Origin: Saccoglossus kowalevskii
Lineage: Eukaryota; Hemichordata; Enteropneusta; Harrimaniidae
Assembly: GCF_000003605.2 (NCBI RefSeq)
Contig: NW_003126889.1
Location: 182,438 to 220,416 of the forward strand
Length of the DNA stretch: 37,979 bases
Direction of reading: 5' to 3'
This document shows positions 23,165-33,856 of the stretch, one piece after another. The position numbers and the translations under genes are program-made. The notes beneath the pieces were generated by a model. The model saw only the letters and a program-made list of their open reading frames with translations. It did not search any database and was not told where the DNA came from. Within the stretch, counting starts at the first letter, position 1, and every line of letters starts with the position of its first letter.

Positions 23165-23966
23165 GGCTGGATGCCATCAATCTTTAACGTAAGAATGATC
23201 TGATTTTTTGTTGTGATTAGTGAGAATTCTGAAGTATATTCTTGTAAAATTAGAAAATTATGTTTTATAGTACAATATTTGTTTTTAATCAAAAACAATT
23301 AAAACATGACAAAAACAAATGATTTATTATAACACTAAGAAAAACCAGTGGAACTTTCTTATGGTTGTACAAGAACAATACCAAAACAGAAAGCAAGAGA
23401 ACAAAAAAAAAACAGTATGTTTTCTTGCTTTTATCAATTGTTTTAAATTTCAAATTTGATTAAAACAATTGAGAATGTTACTAAAGATTATTTGTTTATT
23501 AAGGTATGAACATAAGAAGCAGGTCTATGGAATATCATATTTCAGATAAATATTTTTCCCTGGATTATTTGACTGTCTGTTTACAATCTAAAAATAAATG
23601 TATTAATTACATTAAGATATTTGGAAGTCCTTGTCTGAGCATCTTACGAAAGCATTTGTTTATGACCTTGAAATAGTAGCTTGTCTGTGATTGGTTGTTG
23701 AATACACACTCATTAACATAATGAGGCTACCTTCAAATCTGCCATATTGTCAGGCATACATTAACCCTATTGTTATGCAAATTAACCTGTACAATTCGTA
23801 GCTGTGGACAAACAGCTGAATGCGTAGGTGATCTGCACACTGAAGCAGCAGATCAAATGTACTACGGTTACACCCAAATTTGTCACAGTTTTTAACACCT
23901 AGTTAGGTCTTGTGTATTTTTTATTGAGTGGATTTGATAAATTTGTGTTGCTGTGTTTGAAATCAG

Positions 23967-24014
23967 ACCGTGAAGGTGGCAACCTATGCTATGGACGATG
24001 ACGATAGCAGCCAG
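23967..24014 (+). CDS. RAB11FIP3/4: Class II Rab11-FIP exon 4: 48-nt symmetric cassette
   Basis: Sixteen codons, TVKVATYAMDDDDSSQ, residues 104-119. Acceptor TTTGAAATCAG (weak pyrimidine tract), donor CAG|GTAAAA. Both ends are phase 0, so exon 3 can join exon 5 directly without a frameshift: a candidate for alternative inclusion. The acidic DDDD-SS fits the surrounding low-complexity region. Supported mainly by frame and splice logic and not by homology. Confidence 0.6.
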
Positions 24015-24223
24015 GTAAAAATACTGTTATTGTTTTCATACCTTGTGTTTGGAAAGGTTTTTGTCCTTCAAAATTAGTTTCAAGTCTTGTTTTACAAGCA
24101 TGACACTAGCATTCTGTATGTAGACCTATATCTGTGCATATCTAAGACATACATATAGTGCCTCTCGAGGTCAGATATCCTGACTGCTTGAAATTACTGC
24201 ATGATATCAATACTTACCATATC

Positions 24224-24304
24224 CACAATCCATCTCTGTGTGTTTTTACACAGAATCCATCTCTGTGTGTTTTTATACACAATCCGTGTTTGTGTGGTTT
24301 TACA
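24224..24304. repeat. Three 27-bp tandem units
   Basis: CACAATCCATCTCTGTGTG plus TTTTTACA, repeated three times (24224-24250, 24251-24277, 24278-24304). Each unit has TGTGTG...ACACA complementarity. Confidence 0.85.
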
Positions 24305-25324
24305 CAAAGATTTGCTTTTAATTATGATTTAATTAAGCAATCACAGGTAATTAAATACTCTGGCTTGATAGGATAATTAGAGAATTGATGTAAACATTAA
24401 AAAAAGGGTAGGGTGTGAAAGATGTATTACATAACAGCATGTGTATACCTGTGGAGTGACTAATCCCATCGTTGACTGCCTTGTCCAGGAATATAGATAT
24501 ACCGGTATAAGGTTTCTATACAGAAACTGCATTCTAATTTTACTTTACTTTGAATGCTACCTTACAATGCATTGGTAACCAGGAAATAAATGTATCTTGT
24601 TTCACCTAAAGTTCCTGTATTGTCTGTCAAAAACTTCCTTATACGAAGTGTTGATGTATATTTTTTTTAGTAGAATTTCACATGATGAAATAAATTGACC
24701 ATTTATTCCTGGTTACTTCCTGCTCGACTTATGTTACTTATTAACAACCTAGTGTAATGGTGTTTCTGCCCATCATCAGGGAGTTTGTGAGTTCCTGACT
24801 CTCATGGTCAGCTGCCCTCCTAACGGGATTAGTCCATACTGCCACTTAAATTACCAGGCTCATGGTGTTAGTCAGGAGAATGGCATCCAGTGAGAGGAGA
24901 TGTAAAACACTGTGTCTTGTGTGTTGTTCCTGTCCTTGGCACACATGAAAAAACCACAGCCTCCTTGTCTCAATGAGTTGTGGATTACCACAGAATGGCT
25001 TGAACTTTCACTCACTTTTGGCTTCTTCAAAATTAGTACTAGCTACTTGCATTTGCTCTGTGAGTAGCACATGTGCTCACATAGATGAAAAAGGTATTTT
25101 TCTGGTCAAAATAAGTCTTATTTTAATGTTACAGTACACAGTAAATGTAATTTTTCATTTGTATGCACTGCTGTTGGAGATGTGCTTCTAATAGAGCAAA
25201 TATGGTATATTAAAATAACTGGTAACTGTAACTATTATGTCACTTTCCTAAGTAAACTAATTTGTTATTTGACATCTATTGGTTTTACAGTGCAGGGTAT
25301 TAATAGTTGTGTCGCGCACAGCAC

Positions 25325-25464
25325 TTAGCATGGGCTAAAAGGTCCAAAATGTTTGCCCGTGCTAAGAAAACATGCGTGAATGCTTAGTATCAGCTAAGAA
25401 TTGGTAAGTACAAGCTAAATCTGACTCATTTTAAAGACCTGGTCTAATCCTTAGCACAGGCTAA
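25325..25464. repeat. Cluster of TTAGC-N4-GCTAA dyads
   Basis: TTAGCATGGGCTAA (25325-25338), GCCCGTGCTAAG (25355-25366, the same motif inverted), CTTAGTATCAGCTAAG (25383-25398), TAAGTACAAGCTAA (25405-25418) and CTTAGCACAGGCTAA (25450-25464). Five related dyads lie within 140 bp, just left of the CCAAT minisatellite. Either a decayed tandem repeat or a binding-site cluster. Confidence 0.6.
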
Positions 25465-25513
25465 TAAAGTGTGCGATAATGTCTTGCCCGGGATCAAATC
25501 GCCATTGTATTCA

Positions 25514-26190
25514 AACAGTGCATTATTGGTCTGGCACCTATTTGTCAAACAGTGTATTATTGGTCTGGCACCTATTGGTCAATCAGTGCATTATTGGTCT
25601 GGCACCTATTGGTCAAACAGTGTATTATTGGTCTGGTACCTATTGGTCAATCAGTGCATTATTGGTCTGGCACCTATTGGTCAAACAGTGTATTATTGGT
25701 CTGGCACCTATTGGTCAAAAAGTGCATTATTGGTCTGATGCCCATTGGTCAAAGAGTGCATTATTGGTCTGATGCCCATTGGTCAAACAGTGCATTATTG
25801 GTCCTGGCCCCCATTGGTCAAAGAGTGCATTATTGGTCTCTGGCCCCCATTGGTCAAACAGTGTATTGCTAGTCTGAGACCCATTGATCAAACAGTGCAT
25901 TATTGGTCCTGGCCCCCATTGGTCAAGCAGTGCATTATTGGTCTCTGGCACCCATTGGTCAAAAAGTGCATTATTGGTCTGATGCCCATTGGTCAAACAG
26001 TGCACTATTGGTCCTGGCCCCCATTGGTCAAAGAGTGCATTATTGGTCTCTGGCCCCCATTGGTCAAACAGTGTATAATTGGTCTTAGACCCATTGGTCA
26101 AACAGTGCATTACTGGTCTGACACCCATTGGTCAAAAAGTGCATCATGATCTGACGCCCATTGGTCAAACAGTGCATTATTGGCCAGATG
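25514..26190. repeat. 34-37-bp minisatellite carrying two CCAAT boxes per unit
   Basis: About 19 units of CAGTGCATTATTGGTCTGGC plus ACCTATTGGTCAAA. The first half has strict 34-bp units; later units vary (GGTCCTGGCCCCCATTGG). Each unit has two ATTGG (CCAAT on minus) spaced alternately about 15 and 19 bp; I count about 34 in 680 bp. The array is open in several frames on both strands because stop codons are rare in the unit; none of these frames is a gene. Confidence 0.95.
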
Positions 26191-27394
26191 ATTAGTTACA
26201 CTATGCATTAATAGTCTGACATTCTGTTAGTTTTACAAATGAACTAATAACTGAGAGTCATGTAAACTGTTACTCGGTACAAGTACTAAAACATTGATCA
26301 AAATAAAATTGGTATCACTGCTGCAAAATGAGACATTTTAACAGAATACATTGCATTCAATGTAAATGGGATGTGTAACACAGTGACAAACAAAACAATA
26401 ACTCATCACACCATTACATTAAAATTCATGTCACAGTTGTTGTGTTTTATTTTTATCATCAGTGTTCATTAAATTTCACCAGTATCTTAGCAACTGATCC
26501 ATTGTATCCATGGAGATTCATCTCTTGATGGGAAAACAAAATAATTGGCATTAAAGGAAGAGATAAAAATTAAAGGTCATGAATGACTTACTTGTAATCG
26601 GTATTGTATCACATAGAATTCATCATGTCTTGTTTCAGTTGTAATTGATTTTTGTGTTTGGAGTGTCAGTTCATGAAAAATCTATACAATTTTTTATTAT
26701 GAGTTATCTGCTCCAACAACAATATGTGCAGTCTAATTATAAATGAAAACATTTTAACCATGTTCATTCTTTCTTGGAATATAGTTTATCTATTTCTTGT
26801 ATTAAATAAATGTTGTATACACGCCTTTTTTTCTGTATAACCATATTGCTTCTGGCTATATTCGCTATTGCCTTGATTTATCCTCTGACCTCAATCAAGG
26901 CCATGAAATCATACCTAGATGCAAATATTTAATTTACGAGCATGACTGCATATAAATGTAAGTTTCTATGTGCATGGCAATCAACCACCTAGTAATGATT
27001 GTAATTGATTATATTCAAAAATGTTCTCTACCCTGATATCTGGAACACACATTTGTTATAATATATATTTAGTTTTTTTATTCCTCTGTTGTCAACTTCA
27101 GATTTTTTTATATTGTAAGCCATATTATTATTGATTGTTCCCACTAGAGTGACTGTCAACAGACCTTTGATTATCATTTTTTCTGATTGCATCGTTTATT
27201 CAAATGACAAATCAAAATTGACAATTCTCATAAACGCAAACAATAGGCAGATGTATGCCTGACAAATTTCATTGAGTATAAAATACTTTGCAGCTACAAA
27301 CTATTATTTCATTTCATTTCAGTTGCATAAACTTACATTCATTCTTTGTATATATTTTCCCCTTTCACATTTAGTGATAAGTTCATACTTAGAC

Positions 27395-28075
27395 TCCTGT
27401 GTGCGAAGCACAAAAATAGAGTTTTTGCAGTTAGTGTGTCTGTCTGTCTGTATGTCTGTCTGTGTGTCTCTGTTCCATCGATATCTCAAGAACCATACAT
27501 TGTTTTTTGATGAAACTTTGTGCATAGATGCTCTGGGCCAATGCGCAGATTTGATTAGGTTTTGGTAAAAATCCATGCATAATAATAACCTAATTTGCAT
27601 GATAATTAGCTTAATAATTTTTAGCTGTTCCACTGATATCTAAAGAACCACTCATTGTATTTTGATGAAACTTGGCACATATATGCTCCAAACTAATGCA
27701 CAGATTTGATTAGTTTTGGGTAAAAATTTGTGCAATATTAATTACCTAATTTGCATAATGATTAATCAATTTTCGGCTTTTCCACTGATATCTCAAGTAC
27801 TAATCATCACATTTCAATAAAACTTGGTACATAGATGTCATAGGACACTGCACAAACCTAATAGTTTTTAGGGTAATATCAGTACATATTAATTACCTAA
27901 TTTGCATTATAATTCATAATTTTTTTGTTCTGTTCTGTTCATACTAGTTACCTGATTTACATAATTAGTTTTCAGCTTTTCCATCAATATCTCATGTACA
28001 AGTATTTTTGAATTAATTTTTAATGTGTCTTCAATACTCTCAGCACACGGGAGTTCTTTCTAAGCTTTCTTTGAT
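27395..28075 (+). repeat. HINE-like element with CTGT tract and about 155-bp tandem core, octamer in each unit
   Basis: Starts near CTCCTGTGTGC with a small hairpin TGTGC-GAA-GCACA (27400-27412). A (GTCT)n tract follows (27436-27470), then four imperfect units beginning TTCCATCGATATCTCAAG, at about 27471, 27625, 27777 and 27976. Units share TTGATGAAACTT and ACCTAATTTGCAT. The architecture parallels the other HINE-like family, but the sequence is different. Right boundary uncertain. Confidence 0.6.
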
Positions 28076-29638
28076 TTTTTTTTTTACCGAATAAATAATT
28101 CTGTATTCATAAAAGGCTTTCACATCATAAGGTCCTGCAGTATGTGGTATTCTGCAAGTATTTTCAGCAACTTGCTTTGAGGCTATCTGTATTTTAAGAC
28201 ATATAGCATACAACAATGTAAGTTTTCACCGCCATTATCCTTAAATATTATGTGCTGTAAACTGCTTAATTTTTGCTGCTGGAAATTTCTGCGATTTGAT
28301 GATTAAAAGGCATTCTAGAAAATTTTACTTAACCCATTCTGACTCCATGTCTTTTTACTGCTACAAAATTTCACGATTCCCTCACAAAAAAATTCCCTCA
28401 AGAAATTAAAGTTGCATTTGTGTGTATTAGACGTGCTGGTAATCGTGAAAATAGTATGTAAAGTAATCATTTTATGGTGATAGTAATGCATTACGTTCGT
28501 GAGATTGAATGTTTTTACTATGAACAGGCAATTCATTACATATTCATACAGTGCGCTTTCATTTTTAAAAACAAACATGCAATTGTACCAGTACCACAGG
28601 TATGTACCAATTTGAAAAAATAAAATAAGAGGGTTTGCTACTGGGGAGATAAAAAAAAAGGAGATGGGTCTAGAAATCAATGTCTTTCAAACTGACAACT
28701 TATTCATTCAAAATAAGCAAATTAACAGATTTTAAGTTATTGACGGACAACTACATTGTAAAGATTAAAACAATACAATTACATCCATATGTGAAAACAG
28801 AATATGCATGCAAACTTGAGACACATAATACATGCATTTATTTGTTTTTGATTCCTGTTCCAAATTAACTTGTAGTTGAAGAAATCAATTTAAATTATTT
28901 TCGTCTTTTAGGTGACAGTTTAAATGACCCTAATGCATTGAGCTAGATGGCGGCCATTTTGCCAGAACATTGATCATTACTTTCCATTTGCTGTTCAAAG
29001 TATTTACCCCGGTACCACCGCTAGTCTGGTCTGTTTGAGAGCATTAAAAGTGTTACCTTACAAACATGTTCACTGAAGTAAAAAGCATAATTCATTTTAG
29101 GCATTTAGCAATTTCTATTTATTTTAATTGCTTAGCAACTCTCAGAGTCCAAAAATGCAACGATAATATTACGTAGTCAGTACATGAATAGTAACTAATC
29201 AGACCTTCCTTTAATTCATTAGATTTACCTTGTCCCATTATATTATTCCTCCTGCTTGAATGTGTCGCTATGGCTACAGGGTATGAATACAATTATGTGC
29301 ATACAATTATGTTATTATTTCGCATTTGATCGAAAATACTCAGTCACGTAACTTGTAACCGTATTGTATACCTGTGTCAAAGGAGAACAATTCAAGGCTT
29401 TTACCATAGTTATATATCGTTTGCCTTCCAATTTCATCAAGATGTGATACACCTATAACCTCTACTCTAAACTATGACACACTGTATCTATTTGAGTTGC
29501 GGGTGTAAACCTTGTCACATGATAATATCAGTTATTGTTCTACTGTGCATCTGATGGGGTTGTAGTTACATATTAAGTCGTTCTACGACATCACTCCATG
29601 CAGTCAAACGTTGTTGTGCATCATTCCCTACGTTGCTG

Positions 29639-29648
29639 TATATATATA
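29639..29648 (+). promoter_or_regulatory. Possible TATA box of an internal promoter
   Basis: TATATATATA in CTGTATATATATAGC. A start of transcription about 25-35 bp downstream would give a short leader (about 29670-29715) without any ATG, ending at a consensus donor ACG|GTAAGT (GT at 29716). TATA-like runs are common in AT-rich DNA, so the case rests on the donor and the downstream exon. Confidence 0.3.
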
Positions 29649-30082
29649 GCAGTAACGTATCTTTGTAGTTTTAATAGCCAGTATATTGCTGTGTCGTACA
29701 TTAAGTGTTAGTACGGTAAGTAATGTGACCTGAATTCTGTGTATATTACAAATGACTGAATAGAGTTTTCCTATTAAGTTATGGATCTGTTAAAATTCTA
29801 TTTATCTTGTATTCTATTCTAGCATTAATTCTATCTGAGGACTAACATAATTTGTCAGGCAAACTGGAATATTGCATATGCAACAGGTGTATGTTAGATG
29901 ACAGGAAACTGGCATAAAATCATGAAACTATGTCTTATGGATACCAGATTAGCATTAGAATGTCACGGTTCACTGACAAGTTGAATATTGATCAAAACAT
30001 TGACTCAGGTCATAGTTTATTCGCGAGGTACGGTTAGTCATCGGTGACCAATCTAATTGCGGTCACAGTTGTGGTTTCCTTT

Positions 30083-30169
30083 ATGTATATATTATACAGT
30101 AAACATCAACAACGTCAAGCTTTGAAATCGTCCGTTCGTTTTAAACCTGCCATGGAACAATCACCTCAG
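30083..30169 (+). CDS. Possible alternative first coding exon of the FIP gene
   Basis: The first ATG after the putative leader splice (30083) opens 29 codons, MYILYSKHQQRQ ... AMEQSPQ, ending CAG|GTATCT in phase 0, which matches the phase-0 acceptor of exon 5 at 31024. A second in-frame ATG at 30152 has an excellent context (GCCATGG) and would give only MEQSPQ. The only two ATGs between 30010 and 30169 are in this frame. The product would lack both EF-hands and start the acidic region directly, like the EF-hand-less isoform known for vertebrate FIP4. A stop (TAG 30035-30037) limits any internal-exon reading to an acceptor at or after 30037. Inference only. Confidence 0.35.
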
Positions 30170-31023
30170 GTATCTTGCTGTAAAACCGTTTCTATTTATA
30201 AAACATGTTGTTTAAAGCTGTGGTTTGTCGGTGTATTTGAGATCTTTTGTATTTCTATGTAAAATTGGGTCAATGTGTAATTAACTGTTGTTGATAAAAA
30301 GTTGCACCATTTTTTATCTGAACTGTAATATCACTTCGTGAGTACTACGTAGAAATTAGCATATATTATCCTGTTAACATTGTTAAATATTCATACATAC
30401 ACGTTATTAGTTTTTAAAGATAATTAATTTATTTTTTAATAACCCTGTTCCTCTATAATGTACTGGCTTATGTGCATGGAGTCTACACAATAAATGATAT
30501 TGTTATTTACAATATGTGATCTGTAGATTACAGCAAGACAAAGTACATTTCTAAGTCTGTTATGAATATTTCAAATTGTACTCGAGGACTGAGTGTACAT
30601 GTACGTAATTATTAAAGCCAAATTTCCTAGTGATGTTATTGATGTTAAGAAAACAGTCCAAAGTCCAAGGTATAGCAGTCGTTCTGTCCAAGTGAATTCA
30701 CATATGGTGAAGGACTTAGTGTCAGGATATTTGACTTTATACAATTATGAAACGTTGGTCTTAAGAAGCTGGTGAATGGTAACAGTGTAGGTTTTGTGAA
30801 AGTTCTCTTAATAGAAGCATTTAAAAACCAAACATTGTATGTATTGTATTCTGGTTCATTAAAATTGTTAGATAGATACATGTATGTCCTGCTTACTACC
30901 TATAATAGAGCAAATACGCTATAATACCATTAGATTGAATTGGACAACCATTATAGCAATACAGCATCAAAACCCTCATATGGTAATCAACAATATTTTG
31001 AATCATGTTTTTATTTTTTTCAG

Positions 31024-31202
31024 ACTTATGAAACTTCTGAGAGTACATACAATGAATATGATGAGATGAACGATGACAGTGTGATGACGGACGCCACTGA
31101 TGAGGATGCCATAACGCTTCTAACAACTGATGACACAGACAGTGCCTTGACTCCATCACCTACCAGTAGTACAATGAATACATTAACATATACAAGGAAA
31201 AA
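31024..31202 (+). CDS. RAB11FIP3/4: Class II Rab11-FIP exon 5: acidic Ser/Thr-rich region
   Basis: Residues 120-179, TYETSESTYNEYDEMNDDSV ... ALTPSPTSSTMN ... TYTRKK. Acceptor TTTTTATTTTTTTCAG is excellent and the donor GTAAGA is consensus. Phase 0 in, phase 2 out. Rich in D, E, S and T with TPSPTSS, a likely disordered phosphorylated segment with proline-directed sites. Equivalent regions in vertebrate FIP3/4 are acidic and poorly conserved. An open frame on the opposite strand (30896-31159) is a shadow. Confidence 0.85.
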
Positions 31203-31463
31203 GTAAGATATGTTGTTTTTTTTTGCTGGTTGTCCGTTCGTTTATCTGCTGGCTTCCTTGTGTACCATATCTGGACTTTCACTAACCTTTCACAAGAAAA
31301 TAAGGCTGGTAATCTCTCTTGTTTTTAAATCCATATCCTTATATCAGGAGTATTAGTGATTGCAAAATGAATAAATTCTGGGTATTTGTATTTATTTGGA
31401 GATTCCCAAGATAGATAGTTGTATCATTTTTGGGATAACTTTGTATTATTTTGTTAAACTCAG

Positions 31464-31640
31464 ACCTCGAAATGACCATCCATTGATACTGACTGTGAGG
31501 TCTTCTAGTGATGATGAAGAACAGTTTGTAGACTATGGAGAAGGTGATGACATGGATGGTGATGACTCTGATACTGATATACCTGATTACTTGTCTGATT
31601 CTAATAGACAGACGCCGACCACACCAACACCAATGCAAAC
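31464..31640 (+). CDS. RAB11FIP3/4: Class II Rab11-FIP exon 6: EEQFxDYGEGDD signature
   Basis: Residues 179-238, PRNDHPLILTVRSSSDDEEQ onward. EEQFVDYGEGDD at residues 197-208 is the most diagnostic sequence in the window; vertebrate FIP4 has an almost identical EEQFEDYGEGDD, also followed by an acidic run. The exon ends with Thr/Pro repeats (TPTTPTPMQ), in the position of the vertebrate QTP motif. Acceptor AAACTCAG, donor AAC|GTAAGT, phase 2 at both ends. Intron 5 before it is only 261 bp. Confidence 0.93.
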
Positions 31641-32661
31641 GTAAGTTCCACCTATCACATATTAAATTGAATGTGCAATATTTGCGCCAATCAAGCTCTA
31701 CCCATATATAGTAACATCTACTATATGTTCCTGTAAGTACCGGTATATACATTATGTCGTATGTATTTCATCATTGTCAGCAGAATACACAAAAGCTCCA
31801 TCCATATTTCCATGTAAATTTAGCAACATTGGATGTTATGTATTTCATCCTGTGCAATCATCAGTGTAATCTAGCTTATTAATTTTTATAATATCTCCAA
31901 AAATCCTGTGAATATTAAAAATGTGAATGTTATATGATTTCTAAGTTTTTTGTAATAACGAAAATTTATTCCATTTCTACTGTAAGTGAGTGCGCTTGGT
32001 GGGGTCACCACAATTCTGGTTGATTCAGAGGTATCAGTACTTGACATACATTGATGTACTTTTATCATTCTGTATTGAACATTCTTACCCAAATATTTTT
32101 TTTGAGAAGTCATTCACAGCAAATTACATTTTCATTTTCAAATTGATTTAGTTATTTTGTTATTACCCGGTATATTCGCATTCACTGTCTAAGTTTGAGA
32201 TTATTTCTCGCACCTTTCAAACAGAAAGTCAGATCATAATAGTTTGGCATAAAATCGTAATAAAACTCAGAACAATTTTGATATGTGGAAATGACATATT
32301 TTGTAACACCTTTGCATGCTGTGTGACGCATTGACAGAACTTGGAAAACATCAATTGTTGAACACATTCATCAGTCAAAGTTAGGATTGTTGATATCACA
32401 TCTTCCAGAAAAGGTCCCCAGATTGGATTAAGGAACCTAGTACTTTCTGAGTCAAACTACGATCAAACAATTTAGTTAAAATGAATCTTGAATTTATTTT
32501 TAAAAGCTGGAATTGTTTTTATAAATTGTGAAAATTATTAAATTATGTTTCTGTTACATATTAGTATGTTATGCAAATTGTACATACACAACAGTATGAT
32601 GAGATAAACATAGCTTTTTGAATTTAATTTCCTTTTTGTTGAGAATGTCTGGAAGAGTGAC

Positions 32662-33087
32662 TTAAAGGCCCAGGTATACTATAAATACGATCCTAAACAA
32701 TAGGAATTATTTCCTTGCTTGTCACGCTGTAGTAAACAGCTCCAGCCAAGCTCCAGTAATAGCGCGTTTTCTCGAACTTACATGTCTATTATGTCGTGCC
32801 AAAGTGGATGCATGTGACTATGAATATCACAACAGTGACTGTGTGTAGTATTTATTACAATAAATAGTGTAAGAGCTAAGATTTTGGTGTATAAAAGTCA
32901 AAAACATGAACCGGGGTAAGGGACGCGCTACTAATCTTGAATAATTAACTATTGTCAATCAAAGTCACGTGATGTTGGACCGCTGAAACAGGATGCGTCA
33001 TAGGCTATGCAAGTGATTAACAACACTCATTAGCATAGCCACACCTCCAATTCACACTTGCCCTGGGCAAGTGAATTGGGCCTTTAA
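32662..33087. mobile_element. TTAA-flanked repeat with short inverted ends
   Basis: TTAAAGGCCCA at the left (32662) and TGGGCCTTTAA at the right (to 33087) bound about 425 bp that is less AT-rich than its surroundings. Just inside the right end is a strong hairpin: CACTTGCCC-T-GGGCAAGTG extended by AATTCAC/GTGAATT with a 2-nt bulge (about 33050-33076). No coding capacity. Probably a non-autonomous DNA element with TTAA target duplication; unrelated in sequence to the 4613/35183 family beyond the TTAAAGGG/TTAAAGGC ends. Confidence 0.55.
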
Positions 33088-33175
33088 ATAAATCCTTTGT
33101 TGGAATGTAACTATGGTTTGCATTACGCTCTGATAGCCTGAGCTGTGCATACAAGTCAGTCTATCATAATACCTG

Positions 33176-33189
33176 GTTACTATGACAAC
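33176..33189. promoter_or_regulatory. X-box-type palindrome GTTACTATGACAAC
   Basis: Exact match to GTTNYYATRRNAAC. Confidence 0.45.
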
Positions 33190-33614
33190 CCGACAAGCCA
33201 TGATCTCTCTGTATTTACCGTAGTAGTCTTCTATGCTGAATATGAATTTCTGAGTCTGGTAAAGAAACTTAATATTCAGATCGTGAGGTGGATTTCAGTC
33301 TGGAACTGAATTATTATTAAATAAGTAATTAGAATTTAATTTCAAGGTATTCTATATGGTAATTTAAGTGTATCAACATGCGTCCATGTAAACTGCAACT
33401 ACGGTTATTGTAGATTGTCATGCCTCAATGCTTTTATATTACTAGTTATTTTTATAGCAACGTATACAGCATTAGAACAAACGTCTTTAGCTTGTGTGAT
33501 CCTTTCACTTCTTTCTTTGTTGTACTAAACTTGCAAACAAATTTTTGTTGCTGATTGAAAGGTTGAATCGAGTAAGTGCTAAAACGCAAATAAAAAGATG
33601 GGATTCATGAACTT

Positions 33615-33628
33615 GTTTCCATAGAAAC
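33615..33628. promoter_or_regulatory. X-box-type palindrome GTTTCCATAGAAAC
   Basis: Exact match to GTTNYYATRRNAAC. Confidence 0.45.
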
Positions 33629-33856
33629 AATGACTGTGGTTCCCTCATAGCGCTTAGTCCTACTCAAGTTTTTTTTTAAACTTTCAAATAACTAGTCGCA
33701 GAGAAAGAAACGTGTGTTAGCTATGTGCATTTTTAACTCATTAACATTATTATTCACACTGAACTCTTACCCTGGTTTCTGACTGTGTTCACTCATCCAC
33801 TCATTTTAGAATTCAGTATTGACTTATCTCTGTGAAACTGTCTCCATCTTTTCCAG

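Larger units (their letters stand above)
17804..23966 (+). other. Intron 3 of the FIP gene (6.2 kb)
   Basis: Phase-0 intron, GTAGGT to GAAATCAG. It contains three X-box palindromes within 2 kb (18973-20974), a 74-bp tandem duplication abutting the assembly gap, the 61-bp minisatellite, a foldback element and an imperfect direct repeat. The 114-codon minus-strand frame at 18348-18692 has no recognisable homology. Confidence 0.75.
24015..31023 (+). other. Intron 4 of the FIP gene (7.0 kb)
   Basis: Phase-0 intron, GTAAAA to TTTTTTTCAG. It contains the 27-bp tandem triplet, the TTAGC/GCTAA dyad cluster, the CCAAT minisatellite, the octamer-bearing tandem repeat and a possible internal promoter with alternative first exon. 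26200-27390 and 28080-29630 hold nothing else I can name, apart from a YY1-like dyad GATGGCGGCCATTTT at 28946-28960. Confidence 0.75.

Noticed and set aside
24780-24891. Possible phase-0 terminal exon GVCEFLTLMVSCPPNG... after CATCATCAG
   Set aside because: Open for 37 codons with a stop, but the acceptor is poor, no donor or nearby polyadenylation signal is evident, and the length is within chance.
25469-26149. Six overlapping ORFs of 60-134 codons on both strands
   Set aside because: All are readings of the CCAAT minisatellite; several frames are open at once because the unit has few stops.
28315-28680. 121-codon minus-strand ORF in intron 4
   Set aside because: No recognisable homology and AT-driven amino-acid content (F, I, N, Y); likely chance.
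30044-30169. N-terminal transmembrane segment (LIAVTVVVSFMYILY) on the alternative exon
   Set aside because: It requires a GTG start at 30044; the first ATG in frame is 30083, which removes most of the hydrophobic stretch.
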